From contig CADBPG010000127.1 in assembly GCA_902796435.1 (NCBI GenBank), positions 1 to 36,847 of the forward strand: a stretch of 36,847 bases of DNA, read 5' to 3'. The stretch comes from an uncultured Eubacteriales bacterium (GTDB taxonomy: Bacteria > Bacillota > Clostridia > Lachnospirales > Bianqueaceae). The notes under the pieces were generated by a model. The model was not told the origin of the DNA, made no database searches, and saw only the letters and a program-made list of their open reading frames with translations. Position numbers and translations under genes: made by a program. The first letter of the stretch is position 1; each line of letters starts with the position of its first letter. This document shows positions 16,820-24,185 of the stretch, piece after piece.

Positions 16820-17383
16820 ATGGACATGAAAAATGAACTGCGTGCCCTGGGCATGCTGGAACTGAAGTCGATCGCCAAAGGCTTCTACTGCGCGGATACC
16901 GTTGTGAAGACGGCCGAGGTAGAGCTGGTCAAGGCGACACCCATCTGCCCGGGTAAATTCATCATCCTGATCCAGGGCGGGATCGCCGCTGTCGCGGCAG
17001 CTCTGGAAGCCGGCCGCAACATGTGCGGTGATTATGTCGTGGACAGCTTCCTTCTGGGCAACCCCCACGAGCATGTCTTTGGCGCTCTGGCCGATACCTA
17101 CACCTTCGAGAAGACCCAGGCCATGGGTGTGGTCGAGACCTGGGCGGTCCCGGCAGCACTGGTCGCTGCGGATCAAGGCGCCAAGGCAGCCCAGTCCGAT
17201 GTGGTCAAGGTCGGTCTGGCGCAACAGCTGGGCGGCAAAGCCTACGTGGTCTTCACCGGCGAAGTCGCCGCTGTACAGGCCTCCGTCGAGGCCGCAGTAA
17301 ATGACCTGCGTGTCAGCGCCAAGCTGATCGACACCACGGTCATCCCGAACCCGGATCTCAAGCTTTGGGAAGCGTTGGTATAA
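16820..17383 (+). CDS. pduT: BMC-T shell protein, PduT-like with Fe-S cysteine
   Basis: A 187-residue tandem-BMC protein whose two domains (ALGMLELKSIAKGF and MGVVETWAVPAALVAADQG) make pseudohexameric trimers. The loop KATPICPGKF matches the PduT loop (ICPGKF), whose Cys binds a [4Fe-4S] cluster at the trimer axis; here it is Cys43. This suggests an electron-conducting or cluster-delivering pore. I chose ATG 16820 because AGGTG (16809-16813) lies 6 bases upstream; GTG 16811 would lie inside that SD. It is the last gene of the operon. No PduS-type electron-transfer partner is in the window. Confidence 0.93.
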   Translation: MDMKNELRALGMLELKSIAKGFYCADTVVKTAEVELVKATPICPGKFIILIQGGIAAVAAALEAGRNMCGDYVVDSFLLGNPHEHVFGALADTYTFEKTQAMGVVETWAVPAALVAADQGAKAAQSDVVKVGLAQQLGGKAYVVFTGEVAAVQASVEAAVNDLRVSAKLIDTTVIPNPDLKLWEALV

Positions 17384-17401
17384 ACTGTTGTTTTAAGGTA
17401 A

Positions 17402-17435
17402 AAGGCCTGTGAAAGTTCACAGGCCTTCATTTTTG
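17402..17435 (+). terminator. Strong rho-independent terminator of the microcompartment operon
   Basis: A perfect 12-bp stem (AAGGCCTGTGAA at 17402-17413, TTCACAGGCCTT at 17416-17427) with a minimal loop is followed by CATTTTTGTTTT. It marks the end of the locus. Confidence 0.93.
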
Positions 17436-17449
17436 TTTTGCACGGATAG

Positions 17450-17482
17450 TTGTGGATCCTGCAGATTTCGGCTATAATCTGC
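17450..17482 (+). promoter_or_regulatory. Promoter of the SdpI-family gene with overlapping inverted repeat
   Basis: A perfect -10 box TATAAT (17473-17478) has a weak -35 TTGTGG (17450-17455) 17 bases upstream. A perfect 7-base inverted repeat, GCAGATT (17461-17467) and AATCTGC (17476-17482), overlaps the -10 and is a candidate repressor site. Confidence 0.6.
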
Positions 17483-17509
17483 GTATCAAACAACTGACAG
17501 GAGGCGGCT

Positions 17510-17890
17510 ATGGGATTCTGGATCTATATGTTTTTTATGGTATTGACGATCCCGGCGATCATGATCATCTTCGGCAGGATCTTCATGAAAAAAGCGCCGG
17601 AGAAGATAAACTGGGTGTTCGGCTATAGAACGAGACGGTCTATGATGAATAAGGATACCTGGGCCTTTGCCCATAAGTACATCGGCCGGTTGTGGTGGAT
17701 CTGCGGTCTCGTGCTGCTGCCGCTTTCCGTGATCCCCATGCTCCTCCTTTTGGGGAAAGATAAAGATATGGTAGGCGGTGTCGGTGCGGCCATCACCATA
17801 GTACAGATGATCCCTTTGGTGGGGACGATCTTCCCGACGGAGCGTGCGCTGAAGAAGAACTTTGACGATAATGGCTGGCCCAGATCATAG
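17510..17890 (+). CDS. SdpI/YhfL-family membrane protein
   Basis: A 126-residue membrane protein with hydrophobic segments at about residues 3-23, 62-82 and 89-108. Between the first and second lies the SdpI-family signature INWVFGYRTRRSMMNKDTW, followed by FAHKY. In Bacillus, SdpI gives immunity to the SdpC toxin and helps signal its presence; most homologues are uncharacterised. CAGGAGG lies upstream of the ATG. No SdpC-like toxin or ArsR-type SdpR repressor is nearby, so an immunity role is unproven here. The methyltransferase gene follows after 11 bases. Confidence 0.85.
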   Translation: MGFWIYMFFMVLTIPAIMIIFGRIFMKKAPEKINWVFGYRTRRSMMNKDTWAFAHKYIGRLWWICGLVLLPLSVIPMLLLLGKDKDMVGGVGAAITIVQMIPLVGTIFPTERALKKNFDDNGWPRS

Positions 17891-17901
17891 AAAGAGATCC
17901 A

Positions 17902-18561
17902 ATGAAAGAATACTATAAAGCATACGATGACAGATACCGGACGATCCATGACAAAGGTCTGCAGTGGTCCAGTACTGCATGTACACCCATCGTGACAGAG
18001 ATCCTGGAACGGTACGGGATCCGGCCGGAGCAGAAGATCCTGGAGATCGGCTGCGGGGAAGGGCGGGACGCGCGAGTCGCCCTGGAGCAGGGATATGATC
18101 TGCTGGCGACGGATGTTTCCCAGGAAGCGGTCGATTACTGCAGGAAGATGATGCCCGCATACCGGGAGCGGTTCCGGATCCTGGACTGCCTGACCGATGC
18201 ACTTGAGGATCGTTTCGATTGCATCTACGCGGTCGCTGTGATCCACATGCTGGTGCTGGACGAGGACAGAAACGGTTTCTACCGGTTCATTCGGGAGCAT
18301 CTGCGGCCGGACGGCGTGGCGCTGATCTGCACCATGGGCGATGGAACCTTCGAGATGCAAAGTGACATAACAGAGGCGTTCACGCCAAAAGAAAGAGAGC
18401 ACGAAAGCGGAAAAGTGCTGGTCGCCGGCACGTCCTGCCGCATGGTTTCCTTCCCGACATTCGAGGAAGAGATCGAAAGGAACGGCCTGCGGATCCTGGA
18501 AAAAGGCATGACCCATGCGCTTCCGGATTTCGATCGATTGATGTACGCCGTCGTAAAGTAA
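17902..18561 (+). CDS. Class I SAM-dependent methyltransferase
   Basis: A 219-residue cytoplasmic protein with the SAM-binding motif ILEIGCGEGRDA (first Gly about residue 50), acidic motif II in LLATDVS, and the DCIYAVAVIHML region expected of a class I methyltransferase. The HDKGLQWSS N-terminus and overall pattern resemble small-molecule or tellurite-resistance-like methyltransferases more than RNA or DNA enzymes, but the substrate cannot be assigned. It sits 11 bases after the SdpI-family gene, so the two are co-transcribed from the promoter at 17450. Confidence 0.85.
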   Translation: MKEYYKAYDDRYRTIHDKGLQWSSTACTPIVTEILERYGIRPEQKILEIGCGEGRDARVALEQGYDLLATDVSQEAVDYCRKMMPAYRERFRILDCLTDALEDRFDCIYAVAVIHMLVLDEDRNGFYRFIREHLRPDGVALICTMGDGTFEMQSDITEAFTPKEREHESGKVLVAGTSCRMVSFPTFEEEIERNGLRILEKGMTHALPDFDRLMYAVVK

Positions 18562-18627
18562 AGCTTGTATTGCAGGTACAACGCGGCTCTGCCATGACGA
18601 GGACGAGCCATTTAACATGATAAACAA

Positions 18628-18691
18628 AACCCCTGTACAACCACCGGAATGCGTACTCTTAGCAGACGGTGGATATACAGGGGTTATTTTA
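18628..18691. terminator. Bidirectional terminator between convergent genes
   Basis: AACCCCTGTA-CAA-CCACCG (18628-18646) pairs with CGGTGG-ATA-TACAGGGGTT (18667-18685), a 16-bp stem with a 3x3 internal loop. ATTTTA follows on the plus strand and TTTTGTTTA on the minus strand, so it can serve both the methyltransferase and the MutS-like genes. Confidence 0.85.
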
Positions 18692-20212
18692 TAGAATACC
18701 GACCTCGCGTTCCAATACCTGTTTCGCGTAGCTGGTGAAGCCGGGCTGGCCGCGCAGGATCTTGTAGCTGGTGCGGACGTCGGCGCCTTCGCCTTCGACA
18801 CGGACGATCAGGCTGGAGACCTTGCTGCCGTTCAAAGCCGCGTTGATGGCATCGCAGCTGGAGGCCAGGTCGTAGATGTGGGTGACCCAGACACCGTGGT
18901 AACCTTTCAGCTTGCAGACACTCAGAATCTCGCGGGAGAGGTAGAGGTTCTCCATCGGAGAAGTACCAGTGATCGGCTCGTTGAAAAGCATCAGGCTGTT
19001 GGGGGTCATGTCGGTCATGCCGGCGCGCAGGGTCTTCAGTTCCTGGCCCAGTTTGCCGTGCTGGAGTTCGGTGTTCTCCTCGTGGGAGAAGACGGTCACG
19101 ATCCCGGTCACCGGGCTGATGGAGGCAGAGGTCGCAGGTACGGGCCAGCCCAACTGGAACAGGACCTGCAGGGTGCCCACGGTGCGCAGGAAGGTGGTCT
19201 TGCCGCCCTGGTTCATACCGGTCAGGATGAAAAGCTCGCCGCCGGGGGCAAAATCGATATCATTGGCGATGGCCTTTTTGGTGTGCAGCAGCAGGACCGG
19301 ATCGATCATGTCCTTCGCGGTGAAAGCCTTTTCCTCCATGGGGCGGATGTCGGCGAAGATCAGCGGGATGCGGAAGCTGTCCATCTGGCGCCAGTAGTTC
19401 AGGCCGGCCAGGTAGAAGTTCAGATCACGGTACAGGTCGTCCAGGTCCTCGATCATGTCGCGCATGGTGGAGAGAAACTGGCGGTAATGGATGTGCATCG
19501 CGTCGTGGAGCAATTCCTCGACAGGGGAGCGCATCTCCTTGACCGGACCCAAGTCCCAGAGCTTGTCGGCGTGACGGCCTTCGCGGCTGCCAAAGGGCAA
19601 AAGCTTGCGGGCATATTTATCCTTGTGGATGCCGGTGACGGCACACTGGATGACGTGCATCTCCTCATCCATGGTAAAGCGCAGAGAATAGCTGGCGATG
19701 GAATCCAGACCACTGGTCACCGCGGCCCAGTCCTCATCGAAGGTCTTGAAATAGTGGCGGTCCAGCTTTTCCTGGACGACCTCGTAGAGGCGGTTCAGAC
19801 CGCGGGAGGTCAGCTTGCCGGCTTCGATCTGCTTATGCAGGGCACCTGCCAGATCGGACAAGGTGTCGTGCGCGTGCTTGAAAAGCTTGAATTCCTGCAG
19901 ACTGTCGGCATCGAAACCACTGCCGGACGGTGCGCGGCAGACCGACTGGATCTCCTGGATGCACAGGCAGACGGCCCGGACTTTGAGCACGATCTCGGGG
20001 AAACTGCGGAATTCGCTGATGATCTCCTTGCGGTAGACCAGATCCTCCGGATCCGCGGTCAGGAAGTGCTTCCAGTTCAGCTCCTGGGCGTGGGCCAGGT
20101 CGAAGAGTTCTTCCATGTACTCCTGCAGGAGCAGGTCCGTCAGTGCCTGATCGGAGATGGCAAAGGAAACAGCCTGCGCAGTATCCTCATGCGCGTGTGT
20201 CAGAAATCCCAT
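18689..20212 (-). CDS. MutS-like ATPase, lever/clamp and ATPase domains only (downstream copy)
   Basis: A 507-residue MutS-family ATPase without the N-terminal mismatch-recognition domain and without a C-terminal Smr nuclease domain. The ATPase core has Walker A GMNQGGKT (332-339), Walker B LMLFNEPITGTSP and the VTHIYDLA switch segment. The helical N-terminal half looks like MutS lever or clamp regions. I chose ATG 20212, 8 bases after AAGGAGG; GTG 20221 would overlap that SD. It overlaps the end of the upstream paralogue by 26 bases, so both are expressed together and may form a heterodimer. A role in mismatch repair is unproven. Confidence 0.88.
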   Translation of the reverse strand: MGFLTHAHEDTAQAVSFAISDQALTDLLLQEYMEELFDLAHAQELNWKHFLTADPEDLVYRKEIISEFRSFPEIVLKVRAVCLCIQEIQSVCRAPSGSGFDADSLQEFKLFKHAHDTLSDLAGALHKQIEAGKLTSRGLNRLYEVVQEKLDRHYFKTFDEDWAAVTSGLDSIASYSLRFTMDEEMHVIQCAVTGIHKDKYARKLLPFGSREGRHADKLWDLGPVKEMRSPVEELLHDAMHIHYRQFLSTMRDMIEDLDDLYRDLNFYLAGLNYWRQMDSFRIPLIFADIRPMEEKAFTAKDMIDPVLLLHTKKAIANDIDFAPGGELFILTGMNQGGKTTFLRTVGTLQVLFQLGWPVPATSASISPVTGIVTVFSHEENTELQHGKLGQELKTLRAGMTDMTPNSLMLFNEPITGTSPMENLYLSREILSVCKLKGYHGVWVTHIYDLASSCDAINAALNGSKVSSLIVRVEGEGADVRTSYKILRGQPGFTSYAKQVLEREVGIL

Positions 20213-21809
20213 GACCGGCACCTCCTTCGTACATATTTTCCTCCTGTTCCTTGCGGCAATAGGCGGAAGCTTCCTGCATCAGCTGCGGATCATCCAGAAG
20301 ATCCTCCAGAGTGATCTGGAAGCTCTTCGCGGTCTCCATGGCATAACTGTTGCCCAGAGGCGCGGAAACCTTCAGCCGGTAGGTGTGCTCCATGCCCTCG
20401 CCCTCGTGGAAGGTGGAGACAGTGATCAGACTGATGAAGCGGCGGGCATCCTCCTCGGACAGCCGGGCTTTCAGCAGATAGTAGATATCGTAAAGATGGG
20501 TGACCACGATGTGGGTGATGGACCCGTTCAGGAAACGCTGCATCAGGTCACCACAGATGGAGACGGCTTCGATGGGGTTGGTGCTGGTCATCGGCTCGTT
20601 GATGAGGACCAGATCCTGCGCCGTTGCCTGCTGCATGATGAAGGACAGACGCTGGATCTCCACGCCCATACGGGAGACCGTCATGGAAGAATCTTCCCCA
20701 GAGGAGAAGAGGGTATACAGTTTGTGGAAGGGGCGGAACCGGAAGGACTGGGCCGGTACCGGCAGACCTAACTGGGCCAGGACCAGGGACTGGCCGATGG
20801 TCTTCAGATAGGAAGTCTTACCGGAATGGTTGGCGCCGGTGATCAGTGTGGAAGAAGCGCTGGGCAGAGTGACGTTCTTGCCCTCGATGCCGCCTAAGTG
20901 CAGCGCCAGGTCCGGATACATCAATGCTTCGGATTCCAGGTTTTCGCCCTTGGGGTCCGCCAGGCACAGTGTGTAGCCGGCCGCGGTGAAGGCATCCCGT
21001 AATTGCTGGCCGATCACCAGGAAATGCAGGCTGTCCTCCAGATCCAGAAGCTCATCTGTACGCAACGGGCGGACAGATTGCAGGAGTTTGTTTACTTTAC
21101 CGATCTCGGAGTGATAATGCTTCTCGTAATGCTGGAGCAGATACTCCTCGAAATGGGTGCCGTAGCTGGCACGGGTATATTTCATGGCCGGGAACAGGGA
21201 GGTGGAGGAGGCGCCAGGCGCTGTTTGCGCCAGCAACGGCTCCGACTCGGCGACATCGGTATCGTCCCGGATCACACCGATCTCGGTGGCATCGCCGGTC
21301 TCCTTCGTATTGATACCGACGTAGAAATGGCGGGATAAGGGCAGGGTGCGGGGCACCTGCTCCACGACGGCCTGGATCTGCGCGAAGGCGGGATCCTTGC
21401 GGATCTCCTCAAGCAGGGTTTTAAGTGCCTGAAGACGCTTGGAGATAAGATTGCCTGCCACCATCGTCTCCAGAGCGGAGACCAGCTGCAGGAAGACCTT
21501 GAGCACGCGGTAGCTGTAGAGGACCTCGTGCAAAGTGTCCGCAGAGCGGCGCTGTTTATCCAGCTCATCACGCAGACTGCAGACTTCTGTATAAGCGGCT
21601 GTGCAGGCGGCGGTGTCCGTCAGGTCATGGAAGAGCTGATAGCGGGCATCCAGCTCCGCGGGGTCGCTTTCAAAATAGCTAAGAGCCCAGGCAAGCGCCT
21701 CGTCCTCGGACAGATCCTGTGCGCACAGGCACAGCACCTTCACGATGTCCAGATCGAGAAAAGCCTGTTTGAGCTCGGTATTTTCGTTATGGGATACAAC
21801 CAGATTCAT
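20187..21809 (-). CDS. MutS-like ATPase, lever/clamp and ATPase domains only (upstream copy)
   Basis: A 540-residue MutS-family ATPase and distant paralogue of its downstream neighbour. It has Walker A GANHSGKT (325-332), Walker B LVLINEPMTSTNP and VVTHLYDIYYLL. The N-terminal half is helical and lacks the Phe-x-Glu mismatch-recognition domain of true MutS. The start is ATG 21809, with AAGGAG a suitable distance upstream; an in-frame earlier start at 21839 has no SD. It is transcribed from a promoter at 21850-21878, divergent from pepT. Its function is unknown; DNA junction or recombination control is a family-based possibility. Confidence 0.88.
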   Translation of the reverse strand: MNLVVSHNENTELKQAFLDLDIVKVLCLCAQDLSEDEALAWALSYFESDPAELDARYQLFHDLTDTAACTAAYTEVCSLRDELDKQRRSADTLHEVLYSYRVLKVFLQLVSALETMVAGNLISKRLQALKTLLEEIRKDPAFAQIQAVVEQVPRTLPLSRHFYVGINTKETGDATEIGVIRDDTDVAESEPLLAQTAPGASSTSLFPAMKYTRASYGTHFEEYLLQHYEKHYHSEIGKVNKLLQSVRPLRTDELLDLEDSLHFLVIGQQLRDAFTAAGYTLCLADPKGENLESEALMYPDLALHLGGIEGKNVTLPSASSTLITGANHSGKTSYLKTIGQSLVLAQLGLPVPAQSFRFRPFHKLYTLFSSGEDSSMTVSRMGVEIQRLSFIMQQATAQDLVLINEPMTSTNPIEAVSICGDLMQRFLNGSITHIVVTHLYDIYYLLKARLSEEDARRFISLITVSTFHEGEGMEHTYRLKVSAPLGNSYAMETAKSFQITLEDLLDDPQLMQEASAYCRKEQEENMYEGGAGHGISDTRA

Positions 21810-21849
21810 AGGGGACGATCTCCTTGGTTTCAATAACAAATACTATGTT

Positions 21850-21878
21850 ATTATACATCGAAGGCCGCAGAAAGACAA
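21850..21878 (-). promoter_or_regulatory. Promoter of the MutS-like pair
   Basis: Read on the minus strand, TTGTCT (21878-21873) and a perfect TATAAT (21855-21850) are spaced by 17 bases. The 14 bases CTTCGATGTATAAT, ending in this -10, recur exactly at the GH2 promoter. Confidence 0.72.
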
Positions 21879-21888
21879 GGAAAATCAG

Positions 21889-21918
21889 TTGACAAGACCG
21901 CGGCTCGTAAAGTATAAT
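21889..21918 (+). promoter_or_regulatory. Promoter of pepT
   Basis: Perfect -35 TTGACA (21889-21894) and perfect -10 TATAAT (21913-21918) are 18 bases apart. It is divergent from the MutS-like promoter, with the two -35 boxes only 10 bases apart. Confidence 0.85.
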
Positions 21919-21993
21919 CGTATCGCTGAATTGTCCGCGGAAGACGCACAAAACAGGGTCAGTGGAGCGGGCATGGGCAGAAAGGATCTGCAA

Positions 21994-23220
21994 ATGGATA
22001 TCACAAAGCGTTTTATGCAATATGTGCAGTATAATACACAGTCGGCCGAGCGGGGCGAAAGCTTCCCCAGCACCGAGTCCCAGGTGGCCTTCGGTAAGAT
22101 CCTGGTGGAGGATCTGCGCGCCATCGGCGTACAGGATGTGCAGCAGGATGGCTATGGGTACGTCACCGGCACCATCCCGGCCACGACGGACCGCAAGCTG
22201 CCTGTGGTGGGCTTCCTGGCCCACATGGACACGGCACCGGACTTTACGGCCGTAGGGGTCAAACCCCGACTGCTGGACCCGTACGAAGGCGGCGACATCG
22301 TCCTGAACGAGGCGGAGCAGATCGTCACCCGGGTGGAGGATTTCCCCAGTCTGGCAGACAAGGCCGGCAAGCGGCTGATCGTCACAGACGGTACCACCTT
22401 GCTCGGTGGTGATGACAAGGCCGGCATCTGCATCATTTTCGCCATGGCGGAGCACTTGATCAACCATCCGGAGATCCCCCACGGCAAGATCCGCATCGCC
22501 TTCACCCCGGACGAGGAGATCGGTTCCGGTGTGGACCACTTCGATGTAGAGGCTTTTGGCGCCGACTATGCCTACACCATCGATGGCGGCGGTCTGGGCG
22601 GTATTGAATATGAAACCTTCAACGCGGCCTCCGCAAAGGTCGAGGTACAAGGCAAGAGCAGCCATCCCGGTTCCGGCAAGGGGCATATGAAGCATGCCGC
22701 CGAGATCGCCATGGATTTCCACAACATGCTGCCCGCGCAGGAAAAAGCCCAGTATACGGAGGGGTATGAGGGCTTCATCCACCTGCTGTACATCGGCGGC
22801 AGCGTGGAGCATACAGAAATGTATTATATCGTCCGCGACCATGACCGGGCCCTGTTCGAGGAAAAGAAAGCGCTGATGCAGAAGGCGGCGAACTTCATCA
22901 ACGAAAAGTACGGTGCGGATACCCTGGCACTGACCGTAACGGATTCCTACTATAACATGCGGGAGAAGATCGAGCCCCACAAGGAGATCGTGGAGCAGGT
23001 CTGCACGGTCATGCGGGAGATGGGTATCGAGCCGCAGATCGAAGCGGTCCGCGGTGGTACGGACGGGTCCCGTCTGTCCTTCATGGGCTTGCCCTGTCCG
23101 AACCTGTTCACCGGGTCTTACGAGTTCCACGGACGGTATGAATACGTCTGTGTCGATGAAATGGAAGCCTGCGCAGAGTTGTTGGTGCGTCTGGTCACAT
23201 ATATTGGCAAGGAGCAATAA
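21994..23220 (+). CDS. pepT: Peptidase T (tripeptidase)
   Basis: PepT is a cytoplasmic di-zinc aminotripeptidase of the M20B family that releases the N-terminal residue from tripeptides. The 408-residue length equals the usual family size. Metal-ligand motifs are LAHMDTAP (His77), LLGGDDKAG, TPDEEIGSG and YTIDGGGLG, with VRGGTDGSRLS near the C-terminus. I chose ATG 21994, with AAAGGA 7 bases upstream; earlier in-frame starts lie within the promoter region. The stop overlaps the start of the YitT-family gene. Confidence 0.96.
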   Translation: MDITKRFMQYVQYNTQSAERGESFPSTESQVAFGKILVEDLRAIGVQDVQQDGYGYVTGTIPATTDRKLPVVGFLAHMDTAPDFTAVGVKPRLLDPYEGGDIVLNEAEQIVTRVEDFPSLADKAGKRLIVTDGTTLLGGDDKAGICIIFAMAEHLINHPEIPHGKIRIAFTPDEEIGSGVDHFDVEAFGADYAYTIDGGGLGGIEYETFNAASAKVEVQGKSSHPGSGKGHMKHAAEIAMDFHNMLPAQEKAQYTEGYEGFIHLLYIGGSVEHTEMYYIVRDHDRALFEEKKALMQKAANFINEKYGADTLALTVTDSYYNMREKIEPHKEIVEQVCTVMREMGIEPQIEAVRGGTDGSRLSFMGLPCPNLFTGSYEFHGRYEYVCVDEMEACAELLVRLVTYIGKEQ

Positions 23221-24098
23221 TGAAAAAGATCAAGGTCAATCGTTATGTGAAGCGGTACGCGTACATCATCGGCGGCACCGCGATCTATGCCCTGGGCGTC
23301 AACCTGTTCGTCACCCCGATGGGTTACTTCTCCAGCGGTATCGTGGGTACCTCCCAGCTGATCCGTGCGGCGCTGTCGCAGTACACGAACGTCAAGCTGC
23401 CCGCGGGCGTAGATATCGCCGGTATCCTGAACATGCTGTTCAACATCCCGTTGTTCATCCTGGCCTACACCAGCATCTCCCGGAAGGTCTTCTTCCGCAC
23501 CCTGGTCAGCCTGGCGGTGCAGACGCTCATTTTCTCCTTTGTGCCTGTCCCGAAGACCCCGGTCATCGATAACGCGTTGACGGCCTGTCTGATCGGCGGC
23601 ATCATTACCGGCGCGGGCATCGGCCTGGTGCTGCAGGCCAGCGGTACCGGAGGCGGCCTGGATATCCTGGGCTTCTACCTCACGATGAAGTTCAAGGATT
23701 TCTCGCTGGGCAAGGTCTCCATCGCCTACAACGCGGTCCTGTACGTTTTCTGCGCGATCCTCTTCAACGTGGAGACGGCCATCTACTCCATCATCTATAT
23801 GGTCATCTTCTCTCTGATCATCGACCGGACCCACCTGCAGAACATCAAGAGCCAGGTCACGGTCCTGGGCACCACAGAGAAGCTGCCGCGGATCGTGACG
23901 AACCAGCTGGGCCGCGGCGTCACCATGTGGGACGGCATCAGTGCCTATACCGACAACCACAAGGTCATCTTCACGACGGTCGTGTCCAAGTTCGAGGTAG
24001 GTGAGATCCGCCGCATCATCGACGAGATCGACCCGACGGCCTTCATGATCGTCAACGAAGGCGTGCATATCAAAGGAAAGTACAACAGTCATCTCTAA
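23220..24098 (+). CDS. YitT-family membrane protein with DUF2179 domain
   Basis: A 292-residue membrane protein with about five hydrophobic helices in residues 12-205 (AYIIGGTAIYALGVNLFVTP, GILNMLFNIPLFILAY and others) and a cytoplasmic C-terminal DUF2179 domain (LGRGVTMWDGISAYT, then VVSKFEVGEIRRIIDEIDP). Proteins of this family are widespread in Firmicutes, often in several copies, with no firmly established function. Its ATG shares a base with the pepT stop (TAATG), so translation is coupled. A link to peptide metabolism is suggested only by this arrangement. Confidence 0.9.
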   Translation: MKKIKVNRYVKRYAYIIGGTAIYALGVNLFVTPMGYFSSGIVGTSQLIRAALSQYTNVKLPAGVDIAGILNMLFNIPLFILAYTSISRKVFFRTLVSLAVQTLIFSFVPVPKTPVIDNALTACLIGGIITGAGIGLVLQASGTGGGLDILGFYLTMKFKDFSLGKVSIAYNAVLYVFCAILFNVETAIYSIIYMVIFSLIIDRTHLQNIKSQVTVLGTTEKLPRIVTNQLGRGVTMWDGISAYTDNHKVIFTTVVSKFEVGEIRRIIDEIDPTAFMIVNEGVHIKGKYNSHL

Positions 24099-24143
24099 AA
24101 CATGTGCCATCGCACAATTGCAAACACATGATTCCGGAGGCAC

Positions 24144-24179
24144 ATGAAAAACCGACTTCGTCGATTTCGAAGGTATTGA
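24144..24179 (+). CDS. Possible Arg-rich leader peptide (MKNRLRRFRRY)
   Basis: An 11-codon open frame between the YitT-family gene and the FAD oxidoreductase encodes five arginines and ends 6 bases before the oxidoreductase ATG. GGAGG at 24136-24140 precedes its ATG by only 3 bases, which is short for a good start. CTTCG and CGAAG repeats within it could form a small hairpin. It might be a translated leader coupling or attenuating the next gene, but chance is a real alternative. Confidence 0.25.
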   Translation: MKNRLRRFRRY

Positions 24180-24185
24180 AGAGTT

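Noticed and set aside
7490-17435. Calling the locus a standard B12-dependent propanediol-utilisation (pdu) operon
   Set aside because: pduCDE, the dehydratase reactivase and PduS are absent, and the aldehyde source is a sugar-phosphate aldolase.
18689-21809. Assignment of the tandem ATPases to MutS or MutS2
   Set aside because: Both lack the mismatch-recognition domain of MutS and the C-terminal Smr domain of MutS2, so only MutS-like is justified.
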